Assembly: GCA_947466405.1 (NCBI GenBank)
Contig: CANICR010000004.1
Coordinates: forward strand, 1-48,906
From: Chitinophagaceae bacterium
Lineage (GTDB): Bacteria; Bacteroidota; Bacteroidia; Chitinophagales; Chitinophagaceae
Direction of reading: 5' to 3'
DNA length: 48,906 nucleotides
Part shown: positions 1 through 9,018 of the stretch, piece by piece
How the letters are laid out: every line of letters starts with the position of its first letter
How positions within the stretch are numbered: position 1 is the first letter of the stretch
The notes under the pieces: generated by a model
Told to the model about the DNA's origin: nothing
The model's input: the letters and a program-made list of their open reading frames with translations, nothing else
Databases searched by the model: none
Made by a program: the position numbers and the translations under genes

Positions 1-704
1 AACATTTCAACAGAAAAAGAAAAGGCCATTCCAAAGTATATATAATTTTTAAATTGAAGCGATTCGGCTTTTTCGGCATCCCAGCCTTCCATCACTAAAC
101 TTAGCCCAATCATTACCAAAAATGAAAGCGCCAACATTTTTATTGTTGGGTGATGATGAATAAATTGTGAAATTTTAGGACTAAATAAAAACATAATAAT
201 CATCGCAATAATGACAGCAGCAATCATAATTTCTAAATGTTTGGCTGTGCCACCAGCAGTAATAATACTATCAAATGAAAAAATTGCATCAATAAGCATA
301 ATTTGCCCTATCGCATTTAATAAGGTAAGTTTTGCTTTTTGGTTACTTCCAGCTTTTAAATCTTCTCCCTCAAGTTTAGCATGAATTTCCATTACGGACT
401 TATAAATAAGAAAAACGCCGCCTACTAACATTACAATACTTGCCAAATCGAAGCCTTTGTGAAATATTGAAAGAATTGGTTTGCCCTTTTGCTGAAGTAG
501 CCAGCTTAAACCAAATAACAATAAACTTCTGGAAATCATACCCGTAATCATCCAAGTTCTTCTTGCGATAATTTCTTCACTTTCTTTCTTTAAACGATTC
601 ATGATAATACTAACAAAAATCACATTGTCAATACCCAGTACAATTTCTAAAATTACTAGAATGAAAAAACTGAGGAGACTTTCAGAGGTGAATAGATAAC
701 TCAT
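1..704 (-). CDS. TerC family integral membrane protein (partial, C-terminus outside window)
   Basis: The ORF track omits this gene because it runs off the left edge. Translating the minus strand from the ATG at 704 gives an open frame of 234 codons. It is strongly hydrophobic, with several membrane segments and the two acidic membrane motifs typical of TerC proteins: EIVLGIDNVIF in the first helix and IDAIFSFDSI near residue 145. TerC proteins are inner-membrane proteins linked to metal export (for example Mn2+ loading of exported proteins) and tellurite resistance; the substrate here is unknown. A His-rich loop (FIHHHP) follows. The gene is divergent from the TonB receptor, with a TAGATTTG box 32 nt upstream of the start. 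The 3' end is not visible. Confidence 0.88.
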   Translation of the reverse strand, partial: MSYLFTSESLLSFFILVILEIVLGIDNVIFVSIIMNRLKKESEEIIARRTWMITGMISRSLLLFGLSWLLQQKGKPILSIFHKGFDLASIVMLVGGVFLIYKSVMEIHAKLEGEDLKAGSNQKAKLTLLNAIGQIMLIDAIFSFDSIITAGGTAKHLEIMIAAVIIAMIIMFLFSPKISQFIHHHPTIKMLALSFLVMIGLSLVMEGWDAEKAESLQFKNYIYFGMAFSFSVEM

Positions 705-736
705 TATTAAGTACGACTTTATTTAATTTAAAAATA

Positions 737-744
737 CAAATCTA
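737..744 (-). promoter_or_regulatory. -7 promoter box for the terC-like gene
   Basis: On the minus strand this reads TAGATTTG, a full match to the Bacteroidota -7 consensus TAnnTTTG, 32 nt upstream of the ATG. I did not find a convincing -33 TTG at ideal spacing, so this is a motif-level call. Confidence 0.45.
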
Positions 745-791
745 CAGTACTATCTTTTAACACAACTATATTGTCAAAAAAAGTAAAAAAA

Positions 792-820
792 TTGCAACTA
801 AGGAATAAATTGTATATTTG
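792..820 (+). promoter_or_regulatory. Promoter of the TonB-dependent receptor gene
   Basis: A -33 TTG (792-794) is followed after 18 nt by TATATTTG (813-820), a full match to the Bacteroidota -7 box. The predicted transcription start falls near 826. This lies downstream of the ORF track's TTG start at 771, so the real start codon should be the ATG at 843. Confidence 0.65.
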
Positions 821-835
821 CAACATTGTTACAAA
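817..835 (+). promoter_or_regulatory. 19-bp palindromic operator overlapping the transcription start
   Basis: TTTGCAACATTGTTACAAA is an inverted repeat with 9-nt arms and one mismatched pair around a single central T. It overlaps the end of the -7 box and the predicted start site, the usual position for a repressor. Fur-family metalloregulators (Fur, Zur) bind palindromes of about this size. Assigning Zur or Fur here is inference from the receptor it controls. Confidence 0.55.
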
Positions 836-842
836 AAATAGC

Positions 843-3239
843 ATGAAAAATATCTATTCAATCTTTTTATTTTCTTTTGTTTTCTTATCGGGAAACACTT
901 TTGCAATGCTTACAAATAAAGGAGAATTCAGTGGCATAGTTAAAGATCGTAACTCGGGCAATCCTATTGAAGGGGCCTCTGTTTATATATCTGATCAAAA
1001 AATTGGTAGTAGTACGGATAGCAAAGGTTTGTTTTTGATAAATAACATTAGTGATGGAAAGCATCTGGTAGAAGTGTCTCATGTTGGATATGCTACTATT
1101 GCCATGTATGTGTATATAAATGGGAATACTAAGAAAGATTTTTTTCTAACTCAATCGATTATTGAAAATAATGCAGTTGTTGTTACTGGTGTTAGCAAAG
1201 CAACGCAATTAAAAAATATTCCATTCCAGGTTTCTGTAATGCGCAAGCAAGATTTATTACAAACCTCTTCAATGAATATTATTGAAAGCATCACAAAAAA
1301 AGCGGGTGTTTCCTCTATATCTTCAGGACCAGCCATTTCCAAACCCCTTATAAGGGGTTTGGGCTATAATAGAGTACTTACCATTAACGATGGAGTAAGA
1401 CAAGAAGGTCAGCAATGGGGTGATGAACATGGTATAGAGATTGATGATGCCAGCGTTAATAAGATTGAAATATTGAAAGGGCCTGCTTCTTTGGTGTATG
1501 GAAGTGATGCAATGGCAGGCGTAATTAATATTATCTCAAATGTTCCAGCACCTAATAATACCATAAAATTAAATGTCGCGACTAATTTACAGAGTAATAA
1601 CAATTTACAATCACTTAACGGAAATATTTCAGGCAATAAAAATGGATTTAACTGGAATGCATATGGTACCACAAAACAAGCAGGAGATTATAAAAACAAG
1701 TACGATGGGTATGTTTTCAATTCAAAATTCAACGAGCACAATATGGGTGGTTATGTAGGCTATAATAGTGCTTGGGGATTTAGTCATTTGCTATTTAGTA
1801 ATTTTGATTTGAAAGCCGGTCTGGTTGAAGGAGAGCGTGATAGTTTGGGTAATTTCATTAAGTCTGAAGTTGGTACAGTTATAACAAACCCAACCACACA
1901 AGATTTTAAAAGTACCAATCCCGAAATTCCTTTTCAGCATATCCAACATTTTAAGTTGGCTACAGATAATAGCATTAGACTTGGTAATAACCACTTAACA
2001 TTAAATATTGGTTGGCAACAGAATAAACGAGAAGAATTTGGCAACGTTGAAGATCTAAATGAGAGAGCTTTGTTTTTTGACATGAATACTATGACCTATG
2101 TATCTCAATTTCATTTTAAAGAAAAAAAAGGGTGGAAAAATTCAATAGGGTTCAACGGAATGTATCAAAAGAATGCCAATCATGGAGTAGAGCAGCTAAT
2201 ACCTGATTACCATTTATTAGACAACGGAATTTATTTTTTCTCTCAAAAAGAGTATAATAAAATAAATATGAGCGGCGGCATGAGGTATGATACTAGAAAT
2301 TTACAGGCCAATTCTCTCAAAGAAAATCAAATGGAAAAAGGGGAGGCCTTTAATAAAAAATTCTCTAATTTTTCTGGTAGCATAGGATTAACATATCCAA
2401 TCAATAAGCATATAAATATTAAAGCAAATCTAGCAAAAGCATTCAGGGCACCAAGCATACCAGAGTTAGCTTCCAATGGCGCTCATGAAGGAACATTGAG
2501 GTACGAATATGGAAACAAAGACTTGCAAAGTGAAATAAGTACACAGACCGATTTTGCAATAGAATTTTCAACAACTCATTTTTCATTAAATGTAGCTTCT
2601 TATTTAAATCGGTTCAGTAATTTTATTTTTTATAGAAAACTACAAAACATACAAGGCACAGATTCTATAATAATTGTAAATGGCAATAATCTTTCTGCCT
2701 TTAAATTTGATCAGCAAGGAGCAAATTTAAGCGGATTGGAATGCATTTTAGATATTCATCCGCATCCTTTAGATTGGCTTCATATTGAAAATACTTTTTC
2801 ATTTGTTTCCGGCAAATTTAACTCAGTAATTGAAGGGTCGCATAATCTTCCATTTATCCCTTCACCAAAATTATTAACAGAATGCAGAGCTGATTTTAAG
2901 CAAGTAAGTAAAAGCTTTAAAAATTGTTATGCAAAAATTGAAATAGACTATACGTTTAAACAAAACAACCCATTTACTGCCTATAATACTGAAACTAAAA
3001 CAGCAGCCTATACTTTATTAAATTTCGGAATCGGCACAGATTATTACCTTAAAAAAAATCATCAACTTCTTTCAGTTTATTTTACTGCTTCTAATATAGC
3101 AGATGTTGCTTATCAAAGTCATTTAAGCAGATTAAAATATGCTGCTGAAAATATGGTTACAAAAAGGCAAGGCGTTTTTAATGTTGGAAGAAACTTTGGG
3201 ATTAAAATAAATGTCCCTTTGAGTTTCACATTGAAATAA
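843..3239 (+). CDS. TonB-dependent outer-membrane receptor, ZnuD-like
   Basis: This is an outer-membrane transporter powered by TonB/ExbBD. From the ATG at 843 (798 aa) it starts with a clean signal peptide (MKNIYSIFLFSF...TFA). A CarboxypepD_reg-like beta-sandwich domain follows at about residues 30-110 (GIVKDRNSGNPIEGASVYI), then a plug domain at about 115-240 (IPFQVSVMRKQDLL; LKGPASLVYGSDAMAGVINI), then a long beta-barrel. The stretch ELASNGAHEGTLRYEYGN resembles the corresponding part of ZnuD-type zinc receptors, so zinc or another metal is the best substrate guess; iron chelates or heme remain possible. The track start at 771 is a TTG upstream of the promoter and is rejected. The gene stops 5 nt from the convergent DUF983 gene. 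The palindrome at 817-835 suggests metal repression. Confidence 0.9.
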   Translation: MKNIYSIFLFSFVFLSGNTFAMLTNKGEFSGIVKDRNSGNPIEGASVYISDQKIGSSTDSKGLFLINNISDGKHLVEVSHVGYATIAMYVYINGNTKKDFFLTQSIIENNAVVVTGVSKATQLKNIPFQVSVMRKQDLLQTSSMNIIESITKKAGVSSISSGPAISKPLIRGLGYNRVLTINDGVRQEGQQWGDEHGIEIDDASVNKIEILKGPASLVYGSDAMAGVINIISNVPAPNNTIKLNVATNLQSNNNLQSLNGNISGNKNGFNWNAYGTTKQAGDYKNKYDGYVFNSKFNEHNMGGYVGYNSAWGFSHLLFSNFDLKAGLVEGERDSLGNFIKSEVGTVITNPTTQDFKSTNPEIPFQHIQHFKLATDNSIRLGNNHLTLNIGWQQNKREEFGNVEDLNERALFFDMNTMTYVSQFHFKEKKGWKNSIGFNGMYQKNANHGVEQLIPDYHLLDNGIYFFSQKEYNKINMSGGMRYDTRNLQANSLKENQMEKGEAFNKKFSNFSGSIGLTYPINKHINIKANLAKAFRAPSIPELASNGAHEGTLRYEYGNKDLQSEISTQTDFAIEFSTTHFSLNVASYLNRFSNFIFYRKLQNIQGTDSIIIVNGNNLSAFKFDQQGANLSGLECILDIHPHPLDWLHIENTFSFVSGKFNSVIEGSHNLPFIPSPKLLTECRADFKQVSKSFKNCYAKIEIDYTFKQNNPFTAYNTETKTAAYTLLNFGIGTDYYLKKNHQLLSVYFTASNIADVAYQSHLSRLKYAAENMVTKRQGVFNVGRNFGIKINVPLSFTLK

Positions 3240-3244
3240 ATTGA

Positions 3245-3682
3245 CTATTCAAATTCTTTAGGCTTCGTCTCCTTATAATTTTCATCATATCGAATAAAAA
3301 ACCTCATGTAGATAACCCTACTTAATCTCATAATCCAGGGTTGCAACACAATGAGACAAATTGTATTTGTTATAAGCCAATAAAAAATCCTATTGTCTTC
3401 TGTTGAAATACCTACTAGAACATACCAGGCAACAAAAGTAGTCACTGATATTGCTACCGCTAACGCATAACTTACATATCCGGTTCCAATCCAAAACCCC
3501 GGCTCCATATCGTATTTTTGATCACAAACAGGACAGCTCTCAGGCATATCAAAAATATGCTTTAAGGATAGCTTTCTATACGCATTTGAATCTGTAAACA
3601 TTTCTCCTTTTCTGCATCGAGGACAAAGCATTTTAAAAATACTTAGATAGTAATTTGGTTTTTTATTTTTCAATTCCTTCAT
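3245..3682 (-). CDS. DUF983 family membrane protein
   Basis: A 145-aa protein with the DUF983 pattern: an N-terminal Cys pair (CPRCRKGEMF), a second pair (CPVCDQKY), the conserved MEPGFWIGTGYVSYAL, and two or three hydrophobic segments in the second half. The four cysteines probably bind zinc at the cytoplasmic face of an inner-membrane protein. The molecular function of DUF983 is not established. It lies 25 nt downstream of the ABC exporter on the same strand, so it may be co-transcribed. It also has its own TATCTTTG box only 4 nt from the ATG, which would allow a leaderless transcript. Confidence 0.85.
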   Translation of the reverse strand: MKELKNKKPNYYLSIFKMLCPRCRKGEMFTDSNAYRKLSLKHIFDMPESCPVCDQKYDMEPGFWIGTGYVSYALAVAISVTTFVAWYVLVGISTEDNRIFYWLITNTICLIVLQPWIMRLSRVIYMRFFIRYDENYKETKPKEFE

Positions 3683-3686
3683 TCAG

Positions 3687-3694
3687 CAAAGATA
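3687..3694 (-). promoter_or_regulatory. -7 box for a possible leaderless DUF983 transcript
   Basis: The minus strand reads TATCTTTG, then CTGA, then ATG. The box matches TAnnTTTG, and the 4-nt gap puts the start site at or near the start codon. No good -33 element is seen at standard spacing. Confidence 0.4.
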
Positions 3695-3707
3695 TTTTTT
3701 TAAATTA

Positions 3708-5513
3708 TCAAATGTCTGCTTTCTTTCTTTCGCCAATTTGTTGCCACCACATAGCATAATACAATCCTTTGTCATCCACTAAAGCCTGATGTGTTCCCGT
3801 TTCTACAATATTCCCTTTTTCTAATACATAAATCTTATCTGCATGCATAATAGTGCTAAGTCGATGAGCTATTAATATTGTTATTTGTTCCTTGGCTATG
3901 GATATTTCCTTTATAGTATTTGTTATTTCTTCTTCAGTTAATGAATCTAAAGCAGAAGTAGCTTCATCAAAAATCAAAATCCTTGGCTTGCGCAATAATG
4001 CTCGGGCTATAGAAATACGTTGCTTTTCACCACCACTTAATTTTAAGCCTCCTTCACCAATAATGGTTTCTATACCTTTTTCAGCACGAGATAATAAATT
4101 TGTACAGGAAGCTTTTTGTAATGCTTCATTAATATTTTCAGCTGATGCCATCGGGTTTACAAATAATAGATTTTCTTTTATTGTACCACTAAACAAGTTG
4201 GTGTCTTGTGTAACAAAACCAATTTGATTTCTCAAGTCATCGAATCTTATTTCTGTTTCATCTAAATTATTATATAAAATACGCCCCTCTTTGGGACGAT
4301 ATAAGCCTACTAAAAGTTTCATTAACGTAGATTTTCCACTACCGCTCGGACCAACAAATGCGATTGTATTTCCAAGGTTTACGTCAAAACTAATGTCATC
4401 AATAGCTTTATGAGAAGCTGTTTGATGTTGAAAGGAAACATGCTTAAATGACAATGATTCTATTAAACCTAACTGTGTTGGATTTATCGGCTCTGCTTCA
4501 GGAGCTTTTTTCATCAGCTTGTCGAAATTATTAAGCGAAGCTTCTGCTTCCCTGTATGATAATAATATATTTCCAATTTCTTGTAAAGGGCCAAAAACAA
4601 AAAATGAAAAAATCTGCATTGTCACCAATTGTCCCGCATCCATTTGATGATGAAATATCAACCACATGAGAATAAATAAAATAACTTGCCTTAATGTATT
4701 TACCATTGTTCCCTGAACAAAACTGATGCTTCTAATTCTCTTTACTTTTTTTAGCTCTAATCCAAGAATTTTGTAAGTGTTTTTATTTAATCTTTCTACT
4801 TCCTGATTAGTTAATCCAAGGCTTTTAACCAATTCAATATTCCTAAGCGATTCGGTGGTTGAGCCTGCTAAAGCTGTAGTTTCACTCACAATCTTTTTTT
4901 GAATCAGTTTTATTTTTTTACTGAGTTTATTAGTGATAATGGTTAAAACGCCAATTCCTATAAGGTAAGCTAAAGGTATACGCCAGTTAATGAAAACAGC
5001 TGCATAAACAAATACAAATATTACGCCTATGATTACCCCAAAAAGAATATTGATAAAATTGACCATGAATTTTTCAACATCGCTTCTTACTTTTGTAAGG
5101 ATGGATAATGTTTCACCACTTCTTTGGTCTTCAAAATCTTGATAAGGTAATTTCATTGCATGCTGAAGACCGTCCGTAAAAACTTTTGCGCCAAACTTTT
5201 GAATCACAAGATTTAAGAAATAATCTTGAAAAGCTTTTGCAATTCGGCTAATCATTGCAACAGATATTGAGAAAAGTAAAATATAAAATACGCCCAATTG
5301 AAAATAAGGGTTCCCTTTTCTCATTATTGATTCATAACCCCAAAAAAAGTCAACGCTTGAAAATGTCTTTGATTGATAATCCCCAGCCAAGTTCACCAGT
5401 TTACCAAGTAGAATAGGATCAATTAAGGAGAAGCCAATATTAATGGATGCTAGTAACAGGGTTAGTACTACAAGCCATTTATGTGGTTTAAGATAGTGAA
5501 GTAAAATCCGCAT
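3708..5513 (-). CDS. ABC transporter, fused permease and ATP-binding protein (exporter type)
   Basis: A 601-aa half-transporter of the MsbA/LmrA architecture that presumably works as a homodimer in the inner membrane. Residues 1-330 form a six-helix ABC transmembrane domain. The nucleotide-binding domain follows with Walker A GPSGSGKST (about 388-396), Q-loop VTQDTNLFSG, signature LSGGEKQ (about 492-498), Walker B ILIFDEATSALD and switch His in IAHRLST. The exported substrate cannot be read from sequence; lipid or drug export is typical of the family. It lies between yifB (90 nt upstream) and the DUF983 gene (25 nt downstream) on the same strand. All catalytic motifs look intact. Confidence 0.93.
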   Translation of the reverse strand: MRILLHYLKPHKWLVVLTLLLASINIGFSLIDPILLGKLVNLAGDYQSKTFSSVDFFWGYESIMRKGNPYFQLGVFYILLFSISVAMISRIAKAFQDYFLNLVIQKFGAKVFTDGLQHAMKLPYQDFEDQRSGETLSILTKVRSDVEKFMVNFINILFGVIIGVIFVFVYAAVFINWRIPLAYLIGIGVLTIITNKLSKKIKLIQKKIVSETTALAGSTTESLRNIELVKSLGLTNQEVERLNKNTYKILGLELKKVKRIRSISFVQGTMVNTLRQVILFILMWLIFHHQMDAGQLVTMQIFSFFVFGPLQEIGNILLSYREAEASLNNFDKLMKKAPEAEPINPTQLGLIESLSFKHVSFQHQTASHKAIDDISFDVNLGNTIAFVGPSGSGKSTLMKLLVGLYRPKEGRILYNNLDETEIRFDDLRNQIGFVTQDTNLFSGTIKENLLFVNPMASAENINEALQKASCTNLLSRAEKGIETIIGEGGLKLSGGEKQRISIARALLRKPRILIFDEATSALDSLTEEEITNTIKEISIAKEQITILIAHRLSTIMHADKIYVLEKGNIVETGTHQALVDDKGLYYAMWWQQIGERKKADI

Positions 5514-5603
5514 TATTTTCTTTTTTTACAGTATAACAAGAATAGTGCAATTTTATAAATAATGACGTAAAGGCAGACAATTATCCTGTATTTATTTTTT
5601 AAT

Positions 5604-7145
5604 TCAATTTCCCCAATTCTCTCTATCCAAACTTCTATACTGTATGGCTTCGGCCAAATGTTCGGGTTGTATTTCATCACTGGCAGCCAGGTCGGCAATC
5701 GTTCTGCTTACTTTTAAAATTCTATCATATGCCCTGGCAGATAAATTCAGCTTACCCATAGCCGATTTTAATAATCTTTTACTTACATCATCAATCATGC
5801 ATATTTCCTTAAGCATTTTACTACTCATTTGCGCATTGGCATAAATGCCGGGATAACTTTTATATCTTTTGGCTTGTATTCCTCTGGCATTAATTACTCG
5901 TTGCTTGATTATTTCACTTTTTTCATAGGCTTGTTTAGAAGATAATTCATCAAAAGCAACAGGAGTAACTTCAACATGTAAATCAATCCTATCTAGTAAA
6001 GGCCCCGAAACTTTATTTAAATATTTTTGAACTAACCCTGGAGGACAACTGCATTCTTTTTCAGGATGGTTAAAATAGCCACATGGACAAGGGTTCATAC
6101 TTGCAATGAGCATGAAATTTGCCGGAAAATCTAGTGCAATTTTTGCACGTGAAATAGTTACTTTTCTTTCTTCCATAGGTTGTCGCATAACCTCTAAAAC
6201 TGTCCTTTTAAATTCAGGGAGTTCATCTAAAAAAAGTACTCCATGGTGTGCTAAAGAAATTTCTCCAGGCTGAGGATTTCCTCCGCCACCAACTAATGCA
6301 ACATCAGATATTGTATGATGAGGGCTTCTAAATGGTCTTTTGCTGATGATACCTGTATTTTCAGGAATTTTCCCGGCAACACTATGAATTTTTGTAGTTT
6401 CCAATGCCTCCAATAAAGTTAATGGCGGTAATATGGTAGGTAAGCGTTTAGCCAACATTGTTTTACCCGCACCTGGTGGTCCAATTAATATTGCATTATG
6501 TCCACCTGCCGCTGCAATTTCTAGTGCTCTTTTAATATTTTCTTGACCTTTTACATCGGCAAAATCAATTTCATAATTACTTTGAGATAATAAAAAAGTA
6601 TCTGTGTTTACTACAATTGGATTGATTTTTTTTGAATTATTTAAAAATGCTACTACATCTTTAATGTGGGACACTCCAAAAACATTAAAATCATTAACCA
6701 TTGCAGCCTCATTTGCATTCTCTTTAGGCAAAATAAGGCCTTTGAAATTTTCTTTTTTGGCTTGCAAAGCAATGGGTAATGAGCCTTTAATTGACTTGAT
6801 GGCACCATCTAAACTTAATTCACCCATAATGATGTACTGCATAATTTTTTCTGGATCATTTATTTGTCCAGTTGCCCCCAATATTCCAATCGCAATTGAT
6901 AAATCAAATGCAGTACCTGTTTTTTTGATATCTGCAGGAGCAAGGTTTACCAATAATTTAGTGCGAGGCATATAAAATTTGTTGCTTTTTAATGCACTTT
7001 CTACCCGTTGCAAACTTTCCTTAATAGCATTATCAGGTAATCCAACAATAAAGTAATTTTTGCCTTGATTATTAACATCTACTTCTACTGAAATAGTAAT
7101 TGCCTCTACACCATAAACAGCACTTCCAAATGTTTTAACGAGCAT
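5604..7145 (-). CDS. YifB/ComM family Mg-chelatase-like AAA+ ATPase
   Basis: 513 aa, full length for the YifB/ComM family. The N-terminal Lon-protease-like ChlI domain (about 1-170) opens with the typical MLVKTFGSAVYGVEA. The AAA+ core has Walker A GPPGAGKT (about 222-229), Walker B GVLFLDELPEF (about 302-312) and the Cys-containing insert MNPCPCGYFNHPEKECSC. A C-terminal Mg-chelatase subunit domain ends with the conserved SRTIADLAASDEI. ComM relatives act as hexameric helicases that promote branch migration during natural transformation; whether this organism is competent is unknown. The start is supported by the conserved N-terminus. It is divergent from the RemB/Wzi-like gene. Confidence 0.92.
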   Translation of the reverse strand: MLVKTFGSAVYGVEAITISVEVDVNNQGKNYFIVGLPDNAIKESLQRVESALKSNKFYMPRTKLLVNLAPADIKKTGTAFDLSIAIGILGATGQINDPEKIMQYIIMGELSLDGAIKSIKGSLPIALQAKKENFKGLILPKENANEAAMVNDFNVFGVSHIKDVVAFLNNSKKINPIVVNTDTFLLSQSNYEIDFADVKGQENIKRALEIAAAGGHNAILIGPPGAGKTMLAKRLPTILPPLTLLEALETTKIHSVAGKIPENTGIISKRPFRSPHHTISDVALVGGGGNPQPGEISLAHHGVLFLDELPEFKRTVLEVMRQPMEERKVTISRAKIALDFPANFMLIASMNPCPCGYFNHPEKECSCPPGLVQKYLNKVSGPLLDRIDLHVEVTPVAFDELSSKQAYEKSEIIKQRVINARGIQAKRYKSYPGIYANAQMSSKMLKEICMIDDVSKRLLKSAMGKLNLSARAYDRILKVSRTIADLAASDEIQPEHLAEAIQYRSLDRENWGN

Positions 7146-7324
7146 TTGTAAAAGTGATAAACAACTCCAAAGAAAACAAAGTGGAGTACACTAAAAACAA
7201 AAAGAATAACTACTTATTTTATGGGGGATTTCAACAAAAAATAAATTAGTATGTAGCAGATGAAAAAGATAAAATGAATTATGTAATTACAATATTTCAT
7301 ATCTTTAATGATCACATCATTTAC

Positions 7325-9004
7325 ATGCAAAGAGAAGCAAAGATATTAATTTTACTATTCATTATTTTTTCCATTCATACATCGGCACAGTCTACGTTTA
7401 TTAATCTTGGAAATAGGGATAATCATTTTTTAGACAGGGTTGAAATAAAATATAATAAAATAGGGAATTTCAACTTCACTACCGTAAAGCCATTCAGTAG
7501 AAATTTTTTAATGCAACAAATTAATTTAGTTGATAGTCAACATCTAAATAGCATAAATAAAATTGATAAATACAATTTCGAGAGTCTTTACATGAACAAT
7601 ATCGAATGGGTTAATCCAGCTTCTTCTTTTTTTAAAAGTAAACGATCCTTGATAAAGTCGTTATATGTTACGAAGGCTAATCTTTTTGAAATAAAAAATG
7701 AAGATTTATTTCTTTGCATTAATCCAATTATTAATATCCAATATGGGCATGAATCTGGCTATGGCAAAGAATTATTTATTAATACAAGGGGTTTGACAAT
7801 GCGGGGAGTGATTGGAAATAAAATTGGCTTTTCTTCAACTATTACAGATAATCAAGAAAGAGGCCCTCAGTTTTTTCAGCAATTAGTAAGCCAATATAAA
7901 GCCGTTCCAGGAGTTGGATTTTACAAGGATTTTAAAGAAGATATTTCCGCCAATGATTATTTCGATGGAAGGGGATATATTACTTTTAATTCAGGTAAAT
8001 TTATTGATTTTCAATTAGGCTTTGATAAAAATTTTATTGGAAATGGGTATAGAAGTCTTTTTTTGAGTGACAATGCTAACAGTAATCTTTTTGCTAAAAT
8101 TAATACACGACTTTGGAAATTCAATTACCAGAATTTATATATGGAATTGATGCCTCAATTTAAGAAAAAAGGCGATCTTTTATTAAAAAGAAAGTTTGCT
8201 GTAATTCATCATTTAAGCATTGACGTTACTAAAAAACTAAATATTGGATTATTTGAAAGTGTAATGATGTCAAGAAGTGACCATATAGATTTCGAATATT
8301 TAAACCCCATTATTTTTTATAGACATATAGAAGGTAATGTTGGAAGTCCTGATAACGCATTAGCTGGATTTGATTTTAAGTATAATATACAACGAAAAAT
8401 TCAAGTATATGGACAATTACTGCTGGATGAATTTGTACTTTCAAAAATAAAAAACGAACCATCAAATTGGGTTAATAAATTTGGATATCAGTTAGGCGCT
8501 AAATATATTGATGCTTTTAGTATTCGAAACCTTGATTTGCAAATTGAAATGAATAGAGTTAGGCCATTTACATATAGCCATAATGATACCATTTGCAATT
8601 ATACACATTACAATCAACCTTTGGCTCACCCTCTTGGTGCAAATTTTCAAGAATTGATTGGTGTTATATCTTTTCAGGCATCTCCAAGACTAAATTTATA
8701 TGCTAGAGGTATTTATTATTATAAAGGAATGGATAGTTCCTCACAAAGTTATGGAGGAAATATTTTTAGAAGCTATAATGCAAGGGGTAAGCAAAATAAT
8801 GGCTTTTATGTAGGAAGTGGAAATAAAATACATTGCCTAAATTTATTACTCAATGCCTCTTATGAAATCAAGCGTAATTTATTTTTTGATGCAGGATTCT
8901 TGTTAAGAAATAATAAATCGCAAAATCAAAAAATATCTAACAGTGCATCTGTATTTAATGTAGGTATCAGACTCAATATAACTAGGAGAGAGTATGATTA
9001 TTAA
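7325..9004 (+). CDS. RemB/Wzi-like outer-membrane beta-barrel protein
   Basis: 559 aa from the ATG at 7325, which begins a good signal peptide (MQREAKILILLFIIFSIHTSAQ). The track start at 7274 adds 17 residues before it and is less likely; a near-consensus -7 box (TATCTTTA, 7300-7307) lies between the two. The body has the alternating, aromatic-rich pattern of an outer-membrane barrel. It contains motifs I associate with Bacteroidota proteins annotated as gliding protein RemB or capsule-assembly Wzi: TDNQERGPQFFQQ, FIGNGYRSLFLSDNA, LDVDEF-like LLLDEFVLSKI and GSPDNALAGFD. The family assignment is from memory and the exact role (gliding, polysaccharide assembly) is not proven. It ends 14 nt from convergent porT. 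Confidence 0.72.
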   Translation: MQREAKILILLFIIFSIHTSAQSTFINLGNRDNHFLDRVEIKYNKIGNFNFTTVKPFSRNFLMQQINLVDSQHLNSINKIDKYNFESLYMNNIEWVNPASSFFKSKRSLIKSLYVTKANLFEIKNEDLFLCINPIINIQYGHESGYGKELFINTRGLTMRGVIGNKIGFSSTITDNQERGPQFFQQLVSQYKAVPGVGFYKDFKEDISANDYFDGRGYITFNSGKFIDFQLGFDKNFIGNGYRSLFLSDNANSNLFAKINTRLWKFNYQNLYMELMPQFKKKGDLLLKRKFAVIHHLSIDVTKKLNIGLFESVMMSRSDHIDFEYLNPIIFYRHIEGNVGSPDNALAGFDFKYNIQRKIQVYGQLLLDEFVLSKIKNEPSNWVNKFGYQLGAKYIDAFSIRNLDLQIEMNRVRPFTYSHNDTICNYTHYNQPLAHPLGANFQELIGVISFQASPRLNLYARGIYYYKGMDSSSQSYGGNIFRSYNARGKQNNGFYVGSGNKIHCLNLLLNASYEIKRNLFFDAGFLLRNNKSQNQKISNSASVFNVGIRLNITRREYDY

Positions 9005-9018
9005 GAGAATGGCTGTGT

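Noticed and set aside
771-842. Upstream TTG start for the TonB receptor in the ORF track
   Set aside because: The extension contains the promoter -7 box and operator, and the signal peptide begins at the ATG at 843.
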